Shown: one piece after another, positions 25,631 through 34,474 of the stretch
Layout: each line of letters begins with the position of its first letter
Numbering within the stretch: position 1 is the first letter of the stretch
Assembly: GCA_024998645.1 (NCBI GenBank)
Contig: JACOEJ010000001.1
Coordinates: forward strand, 40,506 to 104,505
DNA: 64,000 nucleotides
Reading direction: 5' to 3'
DNA from: Nitrospira sp.
Lineage (GTDB): Bacteria; Nitrospirota; Nitrospiria; Nitrospirales; Nitrospiraceae
Program-made: the position numbers and the translations under genes
Notes under the pieces: generated by a model
What the model was told of the DNA's origin: nothing
The model's input: the letters and a program-made list of their open reading frames with translations, nothing else
Database searches by the model: none

Positions 25631-26332
25631 ATGTTGTTCCGCGATCGTCGCCATGCCGGTATTCTGTTAGCCAATCATCTGCAGGCCTACCGGGGAGATC
25701 ATCACGCGGTCGTGCTCGCGCTTCCGCGCGGAGGGGTCGAGGTGGGACATGAGCTGAGCATGGCGCTCCATCTCCCGCTGGACGTCTTCATCACCCGGAA
25801 GATTGCGGCACCGGAATCGCCGGAATATGCCGTCGGGGCCGTGAGCGAAACGGGCTCCGTCTATCTCAACCAGGAAGCCGTGCGGGGGATGCAGCTTTCC
25901 CAAGAAGATCTCGACGGGCTAATCGCCGCGCAACGCCGTGAAATTGAGCGGCGTCGGGTCCTCTATCGCGAGGGGCGCGGTTTACCACACCTCAATCATC
26001 GGACGGTGATTCTTGTCGACGACGGAGTCGCGACGGGGGCGACTCTATTTGCCACGCTCGATGCCCTGTCCGCGCTGAATCCTTTGCGCGTGGTGGTGGC
26101 GATGCCGGTCGCGCCGCCCTCGACAGCCGAACGCATTCGAGCACTCGTCGACGAGTGCGTGATTCTCTCGACCCCGGAACCGTTCGCAGCCGTCGGCTGT
26201 TTCTACGAAGAGTTCGAGCAAGTGACGGACGACGAAGTGATTCGCACCCTGCACCAGGCCAACGAGGCCTTCCAGGGTGAACCCAATGCCAGACGGACAC
26301 GTTCTGCCATGCCTTCAACCAAGGGAGTATGA
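25631..26332 (+). CDS. phosphoribosyltransferase family protein
   Basis: This 233-residue protein starts FRDRRHAGILLANHLQAYRGD, with VLALPRGGVEVGHELS and the PRPP loop VILVDDGVATGATLFATLDAL. Proteins of this type (type I PRTase fold) sit in stress islands beside Hsp20 and universal stress proteins. The acceptor base is unknown. GGGAGG precedes ATG 25631. The following gene begins four bases after its stop, indicating coupling. Confidence 0.88.
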   Translation: MLFRDRRHAGILLANHLQAYRGDHHAVVLALPRGGVEVGHELSMALHLPLDVFITRKIAAPESPEYAVGAVSETGSVYLNQEAVRGMQLSQEDLDGLIAAQRREIERRRVLYREGRGLPHLNHRTVILVDDGVATGATLFATLDALSALNPLRVVVAMPVAPPSTAERIRALVDECVILSTPEPFAAVGCFYEEFEQVTDDEVIRTLHQANEAFQGEPNARRTRSAMPSTKGV

Positions 26333-26335
26333 TCG

Positions 26336-26836
26336 ATGACCAACAGTCCCAATGCCGGAGGGCATGAGGCCCGCCGAGACCGTTTTGTTGAAGAACACCG
26401 ACACGACTCGTACAAATTGCCGAATAAACTGGAAGAGCCGACGGTGTGCCCCAAATGCAGCGCAGTGTTTCATAATGGACGGTGGAGCTGGGTTGCCCCG
26501 CCGGTCGGCGCACATGAAACAATCTGTCCCGCCTGCCATCGGTTGCAGGACAAGCGCCCGAAGGGCGTGCTCATGCTGAAAGGCAGCTTTGCTTCCCAGC
26601 AGTCGGAACAGGTGATGGGTGTGATCAAGAATATCGAAACGAAAGAAAATAAAGAGCATCCTCTCGCCCGCATCATGAGCATCGAGACCACCCCGGACGG
26701 GCTGGTCGTCTCGACCACGGATTCGCATTTACCCAGGCAGATCGGCGAGGCATTGAAGCATGCCTATCATGGTGAGCTGGACATCCACTATGGCGAAGGT
26801 GAAGATTCCGTCCGGGTCAACTGGACGAAATCCTAA
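26336..26836 (+). CDS. BCAM0308-type protein
   Basis: This 166-residue protein has a zinc-ribbon N-terminal half (CPKCSAVFHNGRWSW then CPACHRLQDKRP) and a C-terminal alpha/beta half (IMSIETTPDGLVVSTTDSHLPRQIGEALKHAYHGELDIHYGE). It matches the family named after BCAM0308 of the low-oxygen-activated locus of Burkholderia cenocepacia. Molecular function unknown; the second half resembles an RNA-binding or ribosome-associated fold. The phosphoribosyltransferase precedes it and a universal stress protein follows. Confidence 0.85.
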   Translation: MTNSPNAGGHEARRDRFVEEHRHDSYKLPNKLEEPTVCPKCSAVFHNGRWSWVAPPVGAHETICPACHRLQDKRPKGVLMLKGSFASQQSEQVMGVIKNIETKENKEHPLARIMSIETTPDGLVVSTTDSHLPRQIGEALKHAYHGELDIHYGEGEDSVRVNWTKS

Positions 26837-26878
26837 CACCCCCGCTACAAGGCCGGGAATGCCACACAGGGAGCAGCC

Positions 26879-27736
26879 ATGAAGATTGTCGCGGGTGTCG
26901 ATTGGTCCGATGAGGCGTTTGCCGCGGTTGAGCAACTCGGCCTCTTATACAAGCCGGAGGAGGTCCTGTTGGTCCACGGAGTGGATCTGGGCATGTTTCA
27001 ATCGCCCCTGCTGGCCGGAGCGGCTAATCTACAAGGATACGACGAATTCCGCGGAGCGATGATCGACGCGGGACGCCAGGCCGTCGAACGCGGCCGAACC
27101 GTGTTACCCGCCGATATCCCATCCGTAAAGACCAAGTCCGAGCTGCACCACGCCGCCGCATTTATTCTCGACAACGCCAGTGCCCTCAAGGCCGACCTCA
27201 TCGTCGTCGGCACCCATGACCACTCCCGCCTCGCAGAACTGCTCGTCGGCAGCGTGTCGCATCATGTATTGCTCCACTCACGCATCCCGACACTCATCGT
27301 CAAAGGCAAAGCCAAGCCCGTCGCGCGCGTACTCCTGGCCATCGAGGGCCATGACGATGCCGCACGTGTGCAGTCCTGGCTCACGAAACACCCTTTCAGA
27401 AATCCCGTAGCCCTGACCATCCTATCGATCGTGCCGTCGCTCACCATGGTCGAGCCGGACATCATGGCAGGCTACCAAACCTGGTCAGAGGAGCATAAGC
27501 GCCAGGCCGAACACATCGTGACCGAGGCAGCCAAAGCGTTGGCCGGCCCGCGGGTCACCGTCACTACCCAGGTTCGCTCGGGCGATCCGGTCACCGCGGT
27601 CTGCGAGGCGGCAACCGGATACGATTTGCTCATCGTCGGGTCACACGGCCGTACGGGAATGGATCGGTTCCTTCTCGGCAGCGTATCGCATGGCATCGTT
27701 CATAAAGCCGGATGCTCCGTCCTCGTGGTACGGTAA
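26879..27736 (+). CDS. tandem-domain universal stress protein
   Basis: This 285-residue protein has two UspA domains. ATP-site segments are VVGTHDHSRLAELLVGSVSH (~105) and IVGSHGRTGMDRFLLGSVSH (~260). It is distinct from the copy at 17153-18043. GGGAGCA precedes ATG 26879. It is the sixth gene of the stress operon, and a cytochrome c gene follows after 30 bases. Confidence 0.92.
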   Translation: MKIVAGVDWSDEAFAAVEQLGLLYKPEEVLLVHGVDLGMFQSPLLAGAANLQGYDEFRGAMIDAGRQAVERGRTVLPADIPSVKTKSELHHAAAFILDNASALKADLIVVGTHDHSRLAELLVGSVSHHVLLHSRIPTLIVKGKAKPVARVLLAIEGHDDAARVQSWLTKHPFRNPVALTILSIVPSLTMVEPDIMAGYQTWSEEHKRQAEHIVTEAAKALAGPRVTVTTQVRSGDPVTAVCEAATGYDLLIVGSHGRTGMDRFLLGSVSHGIVHKAGCSVLVVR

Positions 27737-27766
27737 CGCCGGTTCTACAAAGGAGTTCACACCGCT

Positions 27767-28129
27767 ATGAGAACCTTTTCCGTGATCTGTGCGCTCGGTC
27801 TCGTCATCCTCGGATCCTCCTGGGCCGCCGGACAGACCGCACGGGGGAACCCTGATGCCGGCCAGGCCGTCTACGAGAAACAATGTCTGCGCTGCCATGG
27901 CAGTAAGCTGGATGGGAAAGGCCCGGACAGCCAGGATCTCATCGTCCGCCCCGCCAACCTCCAGTCGCAAGCCTCCCGCACCAAGACCGATTGGGAATTG
28001 CTCGTGACCATTTCCAATGGCGTGCTCTTCAGCCCGATGCACGGGTTTCGAGGCAAGTTGACGGATCAGCAGATGCTCGACGTCTTGTCGTACATCAGAA
28101 GCGTCGTGCCGTCTGAAACCGTGAGTTAG
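27767..28129 (+). CDS. monohaem c-type cytochrome
   Basis: This 120-residue periplasmic protein has a signal peptide (TFSVICALGLVILGSSWAAGQ), a haem motif CLRCH near residue 41 and a candidate Met ligand in FSPMHGFRG. AAGGAG precedes ATG. It ends the stress operon, linking it to the electron-transfer genes of the following operons. Partner unknown. Confidence 0.9.
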   Translation: MRTFSVICALGLVILGSSWAAGQTARGNPDAGQAVYEKQCLRCHGSKLDGKGPDSQDLIVRPANLQSQASRTKTDWELLVTISNGVLFSPMHGFRGKLTDQQMLDVLSYIRSVVPSETVS

Positions 28130-28220
28130 AACCGGCCCGGTACCCACTGGAGCATGAGCGGTATCTGCCCCGCATCACAAGCGTTGGTAATATTTCTTGA
28201 CCAAAGGACGATGAGTACTA

Positions 28221-28239
28221 ACCCCCGCTAATTGGGGGT
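28221..28239 (+). terminator. candidate terminator after the stress operon
   Basis: ACCCCC-GCTAATT-GGGGGT is a perfect 6-bp stem followed by a pyrimidine-rich stretch (CGGCTTCCTTATT), 92 bases after the cytochrome stop. Confidence 0.45.
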
Positions 28240-28428
28240 CGGCTTCCTTATTCCACCCTTCAAGTTGCACGCGTATTTATTGAGCCCTGACGGCGAGCGG
28301 ATCCGCACGATGCGCACGCCAGAGCTATCTTGCGTCAACATTCGATTGGCGTCCGAAAACTTTTCATGCATACTTGCCACTTCGCTGACGGAACTTCACG
28401 CTGGCTTTATACACACAGGGTAAAGACT
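28240..28428. other. promoter region of the following exported protein
   Basis: No gene. A loose sigma-70 match (CTGACG at 28385, TATACA at 28408, 17-base spacer) would leave a very short leader, so it is uncertain. Confidence 0.2.
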
Positions 28429-28884
28429 ATGGCACTTGTACAGCATTCTGTTCTTACATCGAGAACTCTGCTGCCCTTTATTACGGGTATGATCGCGTTG
28501 ACTGAATCAGCACTTGCTTGCCCGGGAGTCGGTGAATGGCGCCTGCCTGCTGAACTTGAGAGCAAACTACAATCAACTGCAGCCGCCGAAGACCATCTCT
28601 CGGCTGCATTGATCTATCAGAAACAGGCTCAACAAGCAGAAGTTACGGCTCTGAAGTTTGAAGATTCGGCACGGAAGATTACTCCGCTCGAAGATCCTAA
28701 GAATTTCCGGCGAAGCGGCCTCAAGATTGCCGGCCAAGAATGCCGCAAGGAAGTGATCGAACTCCGGAAGCTTGCGGATCATCATCAGCAAAGAGCCGAA
28801 ACTCTCCAGGAGAACCACCGGGCAGAACTTAATGGGACAGCCCCCTTATCCCAATCCGGCTTTGATTCAACGAGCCGTCAGTAG
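28429..28884 (+). CDS. exported coiled-coil protein, unknown function
   Basis: This 151-residue protein has a signal peptide (LPFITGMIALTESALA, cleavage before CPGVGEW) and a mature part that is mostly helical with heptads (SAALIYQKQAQQAEVTALKFEDSA; IELRKLADHHQQRAETLQENH). AGGG precedes ATG 28429. It is transcribed alone on the plus strand. The cysteine at the cleavage site could make it a lipoprotein, although the lipobox is poor. Family not recognised. Confidence 0.6.
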   Translation: MALVQHSVLTSRTLLPFITGMIALTESALACPGVGEWRLPAELESKLQSTAAAEDHLSAALIYQKQAQQAEVTALKFEDSARKITPLEDPKNFRRSGLKIAGQECRKEVIELRKLADHHQQRAETLQENHRAELNGTAPLSQSGFDSTSRQ

Positions 28885-29204
28885 TGCAGGCTCATCGTCA
28901 GATCCAGGGTCTCGCCGTTATACAGGAAGCTGGCGGCAGAGAATGAAGGCGCGCCCAAAACACCCTTTCGCGTCAGCTGTTTCTTACGTTCAGAATATTC
29001 ACATGGATTCCCGGGCAGTGGGATTGGGGAAAAGCGAACGTCGGAAGATTCGCACAGACCAGTACTGCGAGCGATGCGACGCCCCGAACCCCACTGCAGC
29101 CTCATTGAGAGGATTGCTTGACCGCGAAGACAACCACCGACTTGAGAAGGCTTGGCGTGGTCATGGAGGAACGTCCGGTGTCGGACCTTTTGATTTTCTT
29201 CAAG
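28878..29204 (-). pseudogene. possible degraded cytochrome/secreted-protein fragment
   Basis: The otherwise empty interval after the cytochrome operon has a minus frame (28878-29105) ending GVLGAPSFSAASFLYNGETL. This recalls the 'PSL-x-A-P-Y-x-H-(D/N)-G-x-x-x-TL' end of dihaem peroxidase-type cytochromes. Upstream, another minus frame reads TTPSLLKSV. No haem motif remains. Treated as a possible relic with low confidence. Confidence 0.2.
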
Positions 29205-29579
29205 TCACCGCAACGTCTTCAGCCAGGCTTGAATGTCGGCCATCTGCTGTTCGGTGATCGCGCCTTTCAACGGTGGCATCACGTGCCGCCCTTCGTACAC
29301 GACTTTCCAAAACGCATGCTCATTGGATAGCACGGGATTGCCCGCTAACCGGGGACCAAGGCCACCTGTGGCACCGGATTTATGACAGACAATACAACTG
29401 GCATTGTAGAGTTCCTCGCCTCTGCTGCTGTCCCCCACAGGACGCATCGACACACTCCCGCTCGATCCAATCGTGTCCGCGTTCTGCGGCCCACCGTCGC
29501 TCGCCCCATTCACAACCCCGTTTCCCGCGACCTCAAGAACGACTAAAGAGAGGACGGCGCAGATCACCCATCTATTCAT
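29205..29579 (-). CDS. monohaem c-type cytochrome
   Basis: This 124-residue protein has a signal peptide (RWVICAVLSLVVLEVAGNGVVNGA) and haem motif CIVCH. The downstream sequence GLGPRLAGNPVLSNEHAFWKVVYEGRHVMPPLKGAIT with candidate ligand Met resembles the second domain of the dihaem protein at 40776-41393. ATG 29579 follows GGAG. It is the last intact gene of the operon starting at 31456. Confidence 0.9.
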   Translation of the reverse strand: MNRWVICAVLSLVVLEVAGNGVVNGASDGGPQNADTIGSSGSVSMRPVGDSSRGEELYNASCIVCHKSGATGGLGPRLAGNPVLSNEHAFWKVVYEGRHVMPPLKGAITEQQMADIQAWLKTLR

Positions 29580-29607
29580 CGGCATCACTCCATTTCGTTT
29601 TCCGGCA

Positions 29608-30036
29608 TCACTTGGGTGCCGCTGCGCCTCCCTTCCTAAGGAGGGCCAGATACGCCAGAGTATCGGCAAGTTCCTGATTCGTCATCGTCGTATCGGGAAA
29701 CATCCCGGTGCCCGGATGGCCCTCACGAACGGCTTTCGCACGCTGCTTGTCGTTTTTCAGATGGAGTGTTTTCGAATTACGGAGATCGGCCGGCGGAGGA
29801 CTCAGGCGGGCAATCAATGCAGCGGTATCGGCGGCTAACTGAGGCCGCTTCTCCATTTGCCCGTCGACACCATGACAGTAGTAACAGACGCCTTTCCCGT
29901 TGAACACCGCTCGCCCGGCACCGGCATTGCCTTGTGCGGAAGTCGACTGGCTTGCCTGCTGCCGCGCCGCTTGAACAGAATGGCCATCACATAAGACAAA
30001 CCCGATCAGGGCAAGACCAACGTAGGATATTCTCAT
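29608..30036 (-). CDS. monohaem c-type cytochrome
   Basis: This 142-residue protein has a signal peptide (ISYVGLALIGFVLCDGHSVQA), haem motif CYYCH and probable Met ligand in GTGMFPDTTMTNQELADTLAYL. AAGGA precedes ATG. It belongs to the minus-strand operon 31456-29205. Confidence 0.9.
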   Translation of the reverse strand: MRISYVGLALIGFVLCDGHSVQAARQQASQSTSAQGNAGAGRAVFNGKGVCYYCHGVDGQMEKRPQLAADTAALIARLSPPPADLRNSKTLHLKNDKQRAKAVREGHPGTGMFPDTTMTNQELADTLAYLALLRKGGAAAPK

Positions 30037-30106
30037 CGTGATATTCCTTCTGCGTTAGCTGTTCCGGGCTTACCTCATAGGTGCGGCGGAGATGTGCAGT
30101 AGCCCA

Positions 30107-30451
30107 CTAGTATTTCTCCACTCCCTTTCGTCCTCCCGCATGACAACGAAGACAGTCGGCAAAACGCCCGGGGCCATGAATGCCCTGCGCTTTCGACCGA
30201 AGATTTCTGACCAGATCGTTATCCAACGTCCGGGGGCTGAGGCTCTGGTCTCGTTCCGCCCGGTGACAGTCCCAACAAGTCTTCGCACCGGTGGCGCGAA
30301 AGATCAGATCGCTGTGGGGATTGATTGTCTGGTCAACCGCAACGGGTACCAATAAGGTCTCGTGCGACGCTCCTTCGCTGCCCCCGATCCATACCCCCGC
30401 GACGAAGACCCCCACAAAGAAGCCAGACCATCGAGCAACCCTATCAGGCAT
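30107..30451 (-). CDS. dihaem c-type cytochrome, NapB/NrfB-like small multihaem type
   Basis: This 114-residue exported protein has an N-terminal hydrophobic segment (GFFVGVFVAGVWIGGSEG) and two haem motifs, CWDCH and CLRCH. Extra histidines (SHETLL, NPHSDLIF) could serve as distal ligands, suggesting bis-His low-potential haems rather than His-Met. ATG 30451 is chosen over TTG 30457 because GGA lies 8 bases upstream. Confidence 0.85.
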   Translation of the reverse strand: MPDRVARWSGFFVGVFVAGVWIGGSEGASHETLLVPVAVDQTINPHSDLIFRATGAKTCWDCHRAERDQSLSPRTLDNDLVRNLRSKAQGIHGPGRFADCLRCHAGGRKGVEKY

Positions 30452-30483
30452 GAACAACGTCCTTCTCCGCCAGGCATCATGCT

Positions 30484-30927
30484 TTAGGCAATCTGCTCCA
30501 TGGCGCGAAACGCTGTCTCGCGCTCCTCTGCGCTGATCATGCGATCCATTTCAGGATAGAGCACCTCCTCTTCCGACATGTTGTGCCGGTCCAGCAAATC
30601 GAGCAGAGTCTCTTCCTCCCGCTCGGTGTCCGGATTCTGCGCCTGGATCTTGCGATAAATGGCTTCCAACCAGTCCCCGATTTCCCGGTGCTCGTTACGC
30701 ATGACAATCGTGGGGCCTCCGCCGGTCATCCCCGACTTTCTCTCCCACAGGGGAAACAACACATCCTCCTCCCACACCACATGCCGCTGCAGTCCCGCCT
30801 TGAACTCAAGAAATGCGCTCTTGGCCTTGGGAAAATCGCTTCGCTTCAGAGTCTGGAAGGATTTGAACAGCGCATCCAGCCGTTCATGGTCTTCGTCAAA
30901 CATGGTGCTGATGGTGCGTTCGGGCAT
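30484..30927 (-). CDS. hemerythrin-like HHE domain protein
   Basis: This 147-residue cytoplasmic protein keeps the diiron ligands of hemerythrin-like domains: DEDHERLDALF, LQRHVVWEEDVLFP, MRNEHREIGDWL and DRHNMSEEEVLYPEMD. Such proteins bind O2 or NO or handle iron. GGGAGG precedes ATG. It is placed between cytochrome genes and a cytochrome c'-like lipoprotein, which suits an oxygen or nitric-oxide defence function. Confidence 0.92.
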   Translation of the reverse strand: MPERTISTMFDEDHERLDALFKSFQTLKRSDFPKAKSAFLEFKAGLQRHVVWEEDVLFPLWERKSGMTGGGPTIVMRNEHREIGDWLEAIYRKIQAQNPDTEREEETLLDLLDRHNMSEEEVLYPEMDRMISAEERETAFRAMEQIA

Positions 30928-30940
30928 ACACGCTCCCTCC

Positions 30941-31456
30941 CTATGAACTTCGCAGTTTGTATTCCAGATGGCAGGCCACGCAGGCCTTCAACACGTTATT
31001 GAATTGCGGCAGAATCTGCTTGAGATCTTTTGTCGGAATGATGCGGGCAAGCTCCTCCGCGGCCGCATGATGGGCCATGGTCAGGTCATGATAGGCCGGA
31101 GGAAAGTTCCCCGGCTGCTGATTCGCCATCGCCTGCCGATGCATGAAGAAGCCCAGATGTGTTTCCGTTAAACCTTTCGCCAACTCATAGTCTTCATCAA
31201 CCAGCGCATTCATGATCACTTGAATGGTTTCCAGATGCTGCAGCATCACGGCGCGATGTTCTGTTCCGGCTGCCGGCGACAGCGGAATGGCCTGTCTGAC
31301 ATCGGACGTCAGAATAGGATTCGACCGTTGCTCTCCGTGGCGATGTTCGACCTTCGTGCAACCAGCGAAGAACAACACACAGAGAGCTCCAAGACTCGCC
31401 GCTCCAAGAAGCACCTGCTTCCCTTTGTATCTTGATTGCGACCAACTCTGAAACAT
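30941..31456 (-). CDS. cytochrome c'-like haem lipoprotein
   Basis: This 171-residue protein has a lipobox (LCVLFFAGC) and a helical mature part ending in ACVACHLEYKLRSS. A single CxxCH at the extreme C-terminus of a four-helix protein is the cytochrome c'/c-556 arrangement; these bind NO or CO at five-coordinate haem. GAGGGG precedes ATG. It is the first gene of the operon that continues to 29205. A sigma-54-type promoter and palindrome lie upstream. Confidence 0.85.
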   Translation of the reverse strand: MFQSWSQSRYKGKQVLLGAASLGALCVLFFAGCTKVEHRHGEQRSNPILTSDVRQAIPLSPAAGTEHRAVMLQHLETIQVIMNALVDEDYELAKGLTETHLGFFMHRQAMANQQPGNFPPAYHDLTMAHHAAAEELARIIPTKDLKQILPQFNNVLKACVACHLEYKLRSS

Positions 31457-31471
31457 TCCAAACCCCTCTCA

Positions 31472-31492
31472 ATAGCATCCAGCTGTTGCTAT
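31472..31492. repeat. inverted repeat upstream of the cytochrome c'-like gene
   Basis: ATAGCA-TCCAGCTGT-TGCTAT, perfect 6-bp arms, 16 bases before ATG 31456 and inside the predicted leader. Operator or RNA hairpin; function unknown. Confidence 0.35.
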
Positions 31493-31560
31493 CAGTAAGT
31501 CAGAGTGCGCCGCTCACCCGCCAAACTATCAATCGGCCTATACCAGGATGATGAGCAATG

Positions 31561-31576
31561 GGCATGCCTCCGACCA
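31561..31576 (-). promoter_or_regulatory. putative sigma-54 promoter for the cytochrome c'/hemerythrin operon
   Basis: Minus-strand reading TGGTCGGAGGCATGCC; GG and GC correctly spaced, ATGC -12 as in the usp and Hsp20 promoters. Predicted start near 31550. The rest of the interval 31457-31795 holds no gene. Confidence 0.45.
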
Positions 31577-31682
31577 CTCCACCAGAAGCACGTGATTATT
31601 TCACAGAGACAGCAACTTGGCTGACTCTTCTGAAATGTGGTCGATGAGAATGGGGTCAATTGCTCCAGCAGCCCGATCGGTA

Positions 31683-31701
31683 CTGGCGCACAATGCGACA
31701 A
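31683..31701 (-). promoter_or_regulatory. putative sigma-54 activator palindrome
   Basis: Minus reading TTGTCGCATTGTGCGCCAG, 15 of 19 positions of the idealised palindrome, centred ~130 bp before the -12 of the promoter at 31561. Confidence 0.55.
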
Positions 31702-31795
31702 TTGGATCCTCTACTATGGATTCACAAATACTAAAGTTCCGCCAGGCCGCAATGTAGTAGTATTGCATTCACCTCCACCACCACGAGTGCAAGCC

Positions 31796-34474
31796 ATGGG
31801 ACAGCATTACCTACGCAGCCTTTTTTCTCCCAGGTCGGTAGCCGTCATCGGTGCCAGCGAGCGTACCAATGCAGTGGGCGAGATCGTATTCCGGAACATC
31901 CTGGGGAGTGGGTATACGGGCTTACTCTATCCGGTAAATCCAGCCCATCAGAAAGTGCAGGGCCGGCGTGCCTACGCCACAATAAAAGAAATCGAAACCC
32001 CAGTCGAGTTGGCCGTGATATGCACTGAGGCCGAGACCGTGCCCGATATCATCGAGGCCTGCGGCAAACATGGCGTGCGCGCTGCGATGGTGCTCTCCGC
32101 CGGTTTCACCGAAGTGGGTACCCGAGGCGCTGCGCTCGAGCGCACGATGCTGGCCAATGCCAAGAACTATGGGGTGCGTATCATCGGCCCCAATTGCTTG
32201 GGGATTATCCGTACAGCGATCGGGCTCAACGCCACGTTTTTCAAAGGCAGCGTCAAGGCTGGGAACCTTGCGCTGGTTTCTCAGTCGGGGGCCTTGTGCA
32301 CGGCTATCCTCGACTGGGCACCGGCCAACGACATCGGCTTTTCAAGTGTGGTGTCGATGGGTGCCGCATCCGATGTGGACTTTGGTGAAATTCTCGACTA
32401 TCTCGCGACCGACGTGGAGACCGGCAGTATTCTGGTCTATGTCGAAGGCGTCCGCAAAGCGCGTGGCTTCATGAGTGCCTTGCGCGCTGCCGCAAGAAGT
32501 AAACCAGTGTTCGTGATCAAAGTCGGGCGTCATGATGCCGGCTCAAGAGCGGTGATGTCGCACACGGGCGCGCTGGTTGGTTCGGATGACGTGTTCGACG
32601 CCGCGCTGCGTCGCGCCGGAGTGGTCCGCGTGGCATCGATCGGCGGGCTGTTTTCTGCCGCGAAGTCACTCGCCTCGCCCCACAGGTACCGCGGCAACCG
32701 TCTGGCCATCATCACCAACGGCGGCGGACCCGGCGTGATGGCAATCGACCGCGCGGTGGATCTGGGTGTGAGCGTCGCCAGCCTGTCTCCCGAAACCGTC
32801 GAGAGGCTCAACCAGGTGTTACCTGTTACCTGGTCGCACAACAACCCGGTAGACATCATCGGCGACGCCACGCCGCAGCGCTATCGTGACGCCGTAGGCA
32901 TTTGCATGGAGGACCCCGGCGTGGATGGTGTGCTAGTGATTCTCACCCCCCAGGCAATGACACAGCCGCTGGAAGTCGCCAAATTGCTGGTCGATGACGC
33001 AGGAAAATTCAGCAAGCCGCTGCTCACCAGTTGGATGGGGGCTTCTCAAACCATGGACGGGCGGGCACAGTTCGTTCAGGCTGGAATTCCATCATTTAGC
33101 AACCCTGAAGCGGCAGTCGAGGCCTATTCTTACATCACCGCCTATTACCGCAATCAGCGCCTGTTGGCACAAGTACCGGAACCCTTGTCGCACCACGATG
33201 TGCCGGATGTAGCGGGTGCACGCATGGTGATTGAGACCGTATTGGCGGAACGGCGCAAGGTGTTGTCTGAAATGGAATCGAAGGCGCTACTGTCGGCCTT
33301 CCATATTCCGGTGGCGAATACGGTGGTTGCCCGTTCTCCCGGCGAGGCACTCCTGCTGGCGGAGGAGTTCGGTTTCCCGGTGGCAATGAAAGTCAATTCG
33401 CCGGACATCACCCACAAATCCGATGCCGGCGGTGTGAAGCTAAACCTGATGAATGCCGCCGCAGTTCGCGCGGCCTATAACGAGATTCTCGAGGAGGTGA
33501 AGGCAAACCGTCCGGATGCACGAGTCGACGGCATCGCCCTCCAGCCGATGGTGCGTAAGCCCAACGGGCGCGAATTGATGGTAGGGGTCATCTCGGATCC
33601 GATTTTCGGCCCGGTTATCAGCTTCGGCGCGGGAGGCACCACAGTGGAAGTGCTGAGGGATCGCGCCATTGCACTGCCCCCTCTGAACGGTTTTCTGGCA
33701 AGAGAACTGATCGGTGGCACGCGCATCGCAAAACTGCTCGGTTCGTTTCGGCATATGCCGCCGGTGCAGATGGAGGCGCTGGAAAGTCTGCTTCTACGGG
33801 TTTCCGAGATGGTGTGCGAACTGCCATGGTTAAAGGAAATGGATATCAATCCACTGATTGTGGATGAGCATGGCCTGATAGTGGTCGATGCGCGCGTCGT
33901 GGTGGATTTTGCGCCGGTCTCAGCCGACCGTTACGCCCACATGGCGATTCATCCTTACCCGGCCCACCTGGTCACACATTGGCAATTGCCCGATGGCACG
34001 GACATCAACATTCGTCCTATGCGTCCCGAAGACGCCGCGATCGAACAGGAATTTGTGCGCCACCTGTCGGAAGAAGCGAAATACTTCCGGTTTATGCACG
34101 CCGTGCAAGAGCTTTCCGAACCCATGCTGGTGCGTTTTACCCAACTCGACTACGACCGTGAGTTAGCGCTGATCGCCGTGACCGAAGAGCAGGGCCGGGA
34201 AGTTGAAATCGGCGTATGCCGCTATGCCATCAATCCAGATGGAGAATCATGCGAATTTGCGCTGGTGGTCAGCGACCAGTGGCAGCACAAGGCGATCGGC
34301 CACAGGCTGATGGGCAGCTTGATCGACGCAGCCCGCAGCAAGGGGCTAAAGGCTATGGAGGGCGAAGTCATGGCAAGCAACCACGAAATGCTTAAATTAG
34401 TGGCAACGCTTGGCTTTACCGTTGCCACCAGTCAGGAAGACTCATCGATCAAGAAGATCACCAAGGTATTGTAG
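31796..34474 (+). CDS. ADP-forming acetate/acyl-CoA ligase with C-terminal GNAT domain
   Basis: This 892-residue protein has a CoA-binding domain (SVAVIGASERTNAVGEIVFRN), succinyl-CoA-synthetase-like domains with the phospho-His segment MSHTGALVGSDDVFDAALRRAG, an ATP-grasp domain (~500-700; KVNSPDITHKSDAGGVKLNL, DAGG loop), and a GNAT acetyltransferase at ~735-892 (INIRPMRPEDAAIEQEFV, SDQWQHKAIGHRLMGSLI). It could interconvert acetyl-CoA and acetate with ATP synthesis, or act as a Pat-type protein acyltransferase. The ribosome site is weak; the first convincing family residues begin at ATG 31796. It is the only plus-strand gene in a long minus-strand region. Confidence 0.88.
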   Translation: MGQHYLRSLFSPRSVAVIGASERTNAVGEIVFRNILGSGYTGLLYPVNPAHQKVQGRRAYATIKEIETPVELAVICTEAETVPDIIEACGKHGVRAAMVLSAGFTEVGTRGAALERTMLANAKNYGVRIIGPNCLGIIRTAIGLNATFFKGSVKAGNLALVSQSGALCTAILDWAPANDIGFSSVVSMGAASDVDFGEILDYLATDVETGSILVYVEGVRKARGFMSALRAAARSKPVFVIKVGRHDAGSRAVMSHTGALVGSDDVFDAALRRAGVVRVASIGGLFSAAKSLASPHRYRGNRLAIITNGGGPGVMAIDRAVDLGVSVASLSPETVERLNQVLPVTWSHNNPVDIIGDATPQRYRDAVGICMEDPGVDGVLVILTPQAMTQPLEVAKLLVDDAGKFSKPLLTSWMGASQTMDGRAQFVQAGIPSFSNPEAAVEAYSYITAYYRNQRLLAQVPEPLSHHDVPDVAGARMVIETVLAERRKVLSEMESKALLSAFHIPVANTVVARSPGEALLLAEEFGFPVAMKVNSPDITHKSDAGGVKLNLMNAAAVRAAYNEILEEVKANRPDARVDGIALQPMVRKPNGRELMVGVISDPIFGPVISFGAGGTTVEVLRDRAIALPPLNGFLARELIGGTRIAKLLGSFRHMPPVQMEALESLLLRVSEMVCELPWLKEMDINPLIVDEHGLIVVDARVVVDFAPVSADRYAHMAIHPYPAHLVTHWQLPDGTDINIRPMRPEDAAIEQEFVRHLSEEAKYFRFMHAVQELSEPMLVRFTQLDYDRELALIAVTEEQGREVEIGVCRYAINPDGESCEFALVVSDQWQHKAIGHRLMGSLIDAARSKGLKAMEGEVMASNHEMLKLVATLGFTVATSQEDSSIKKITKVL

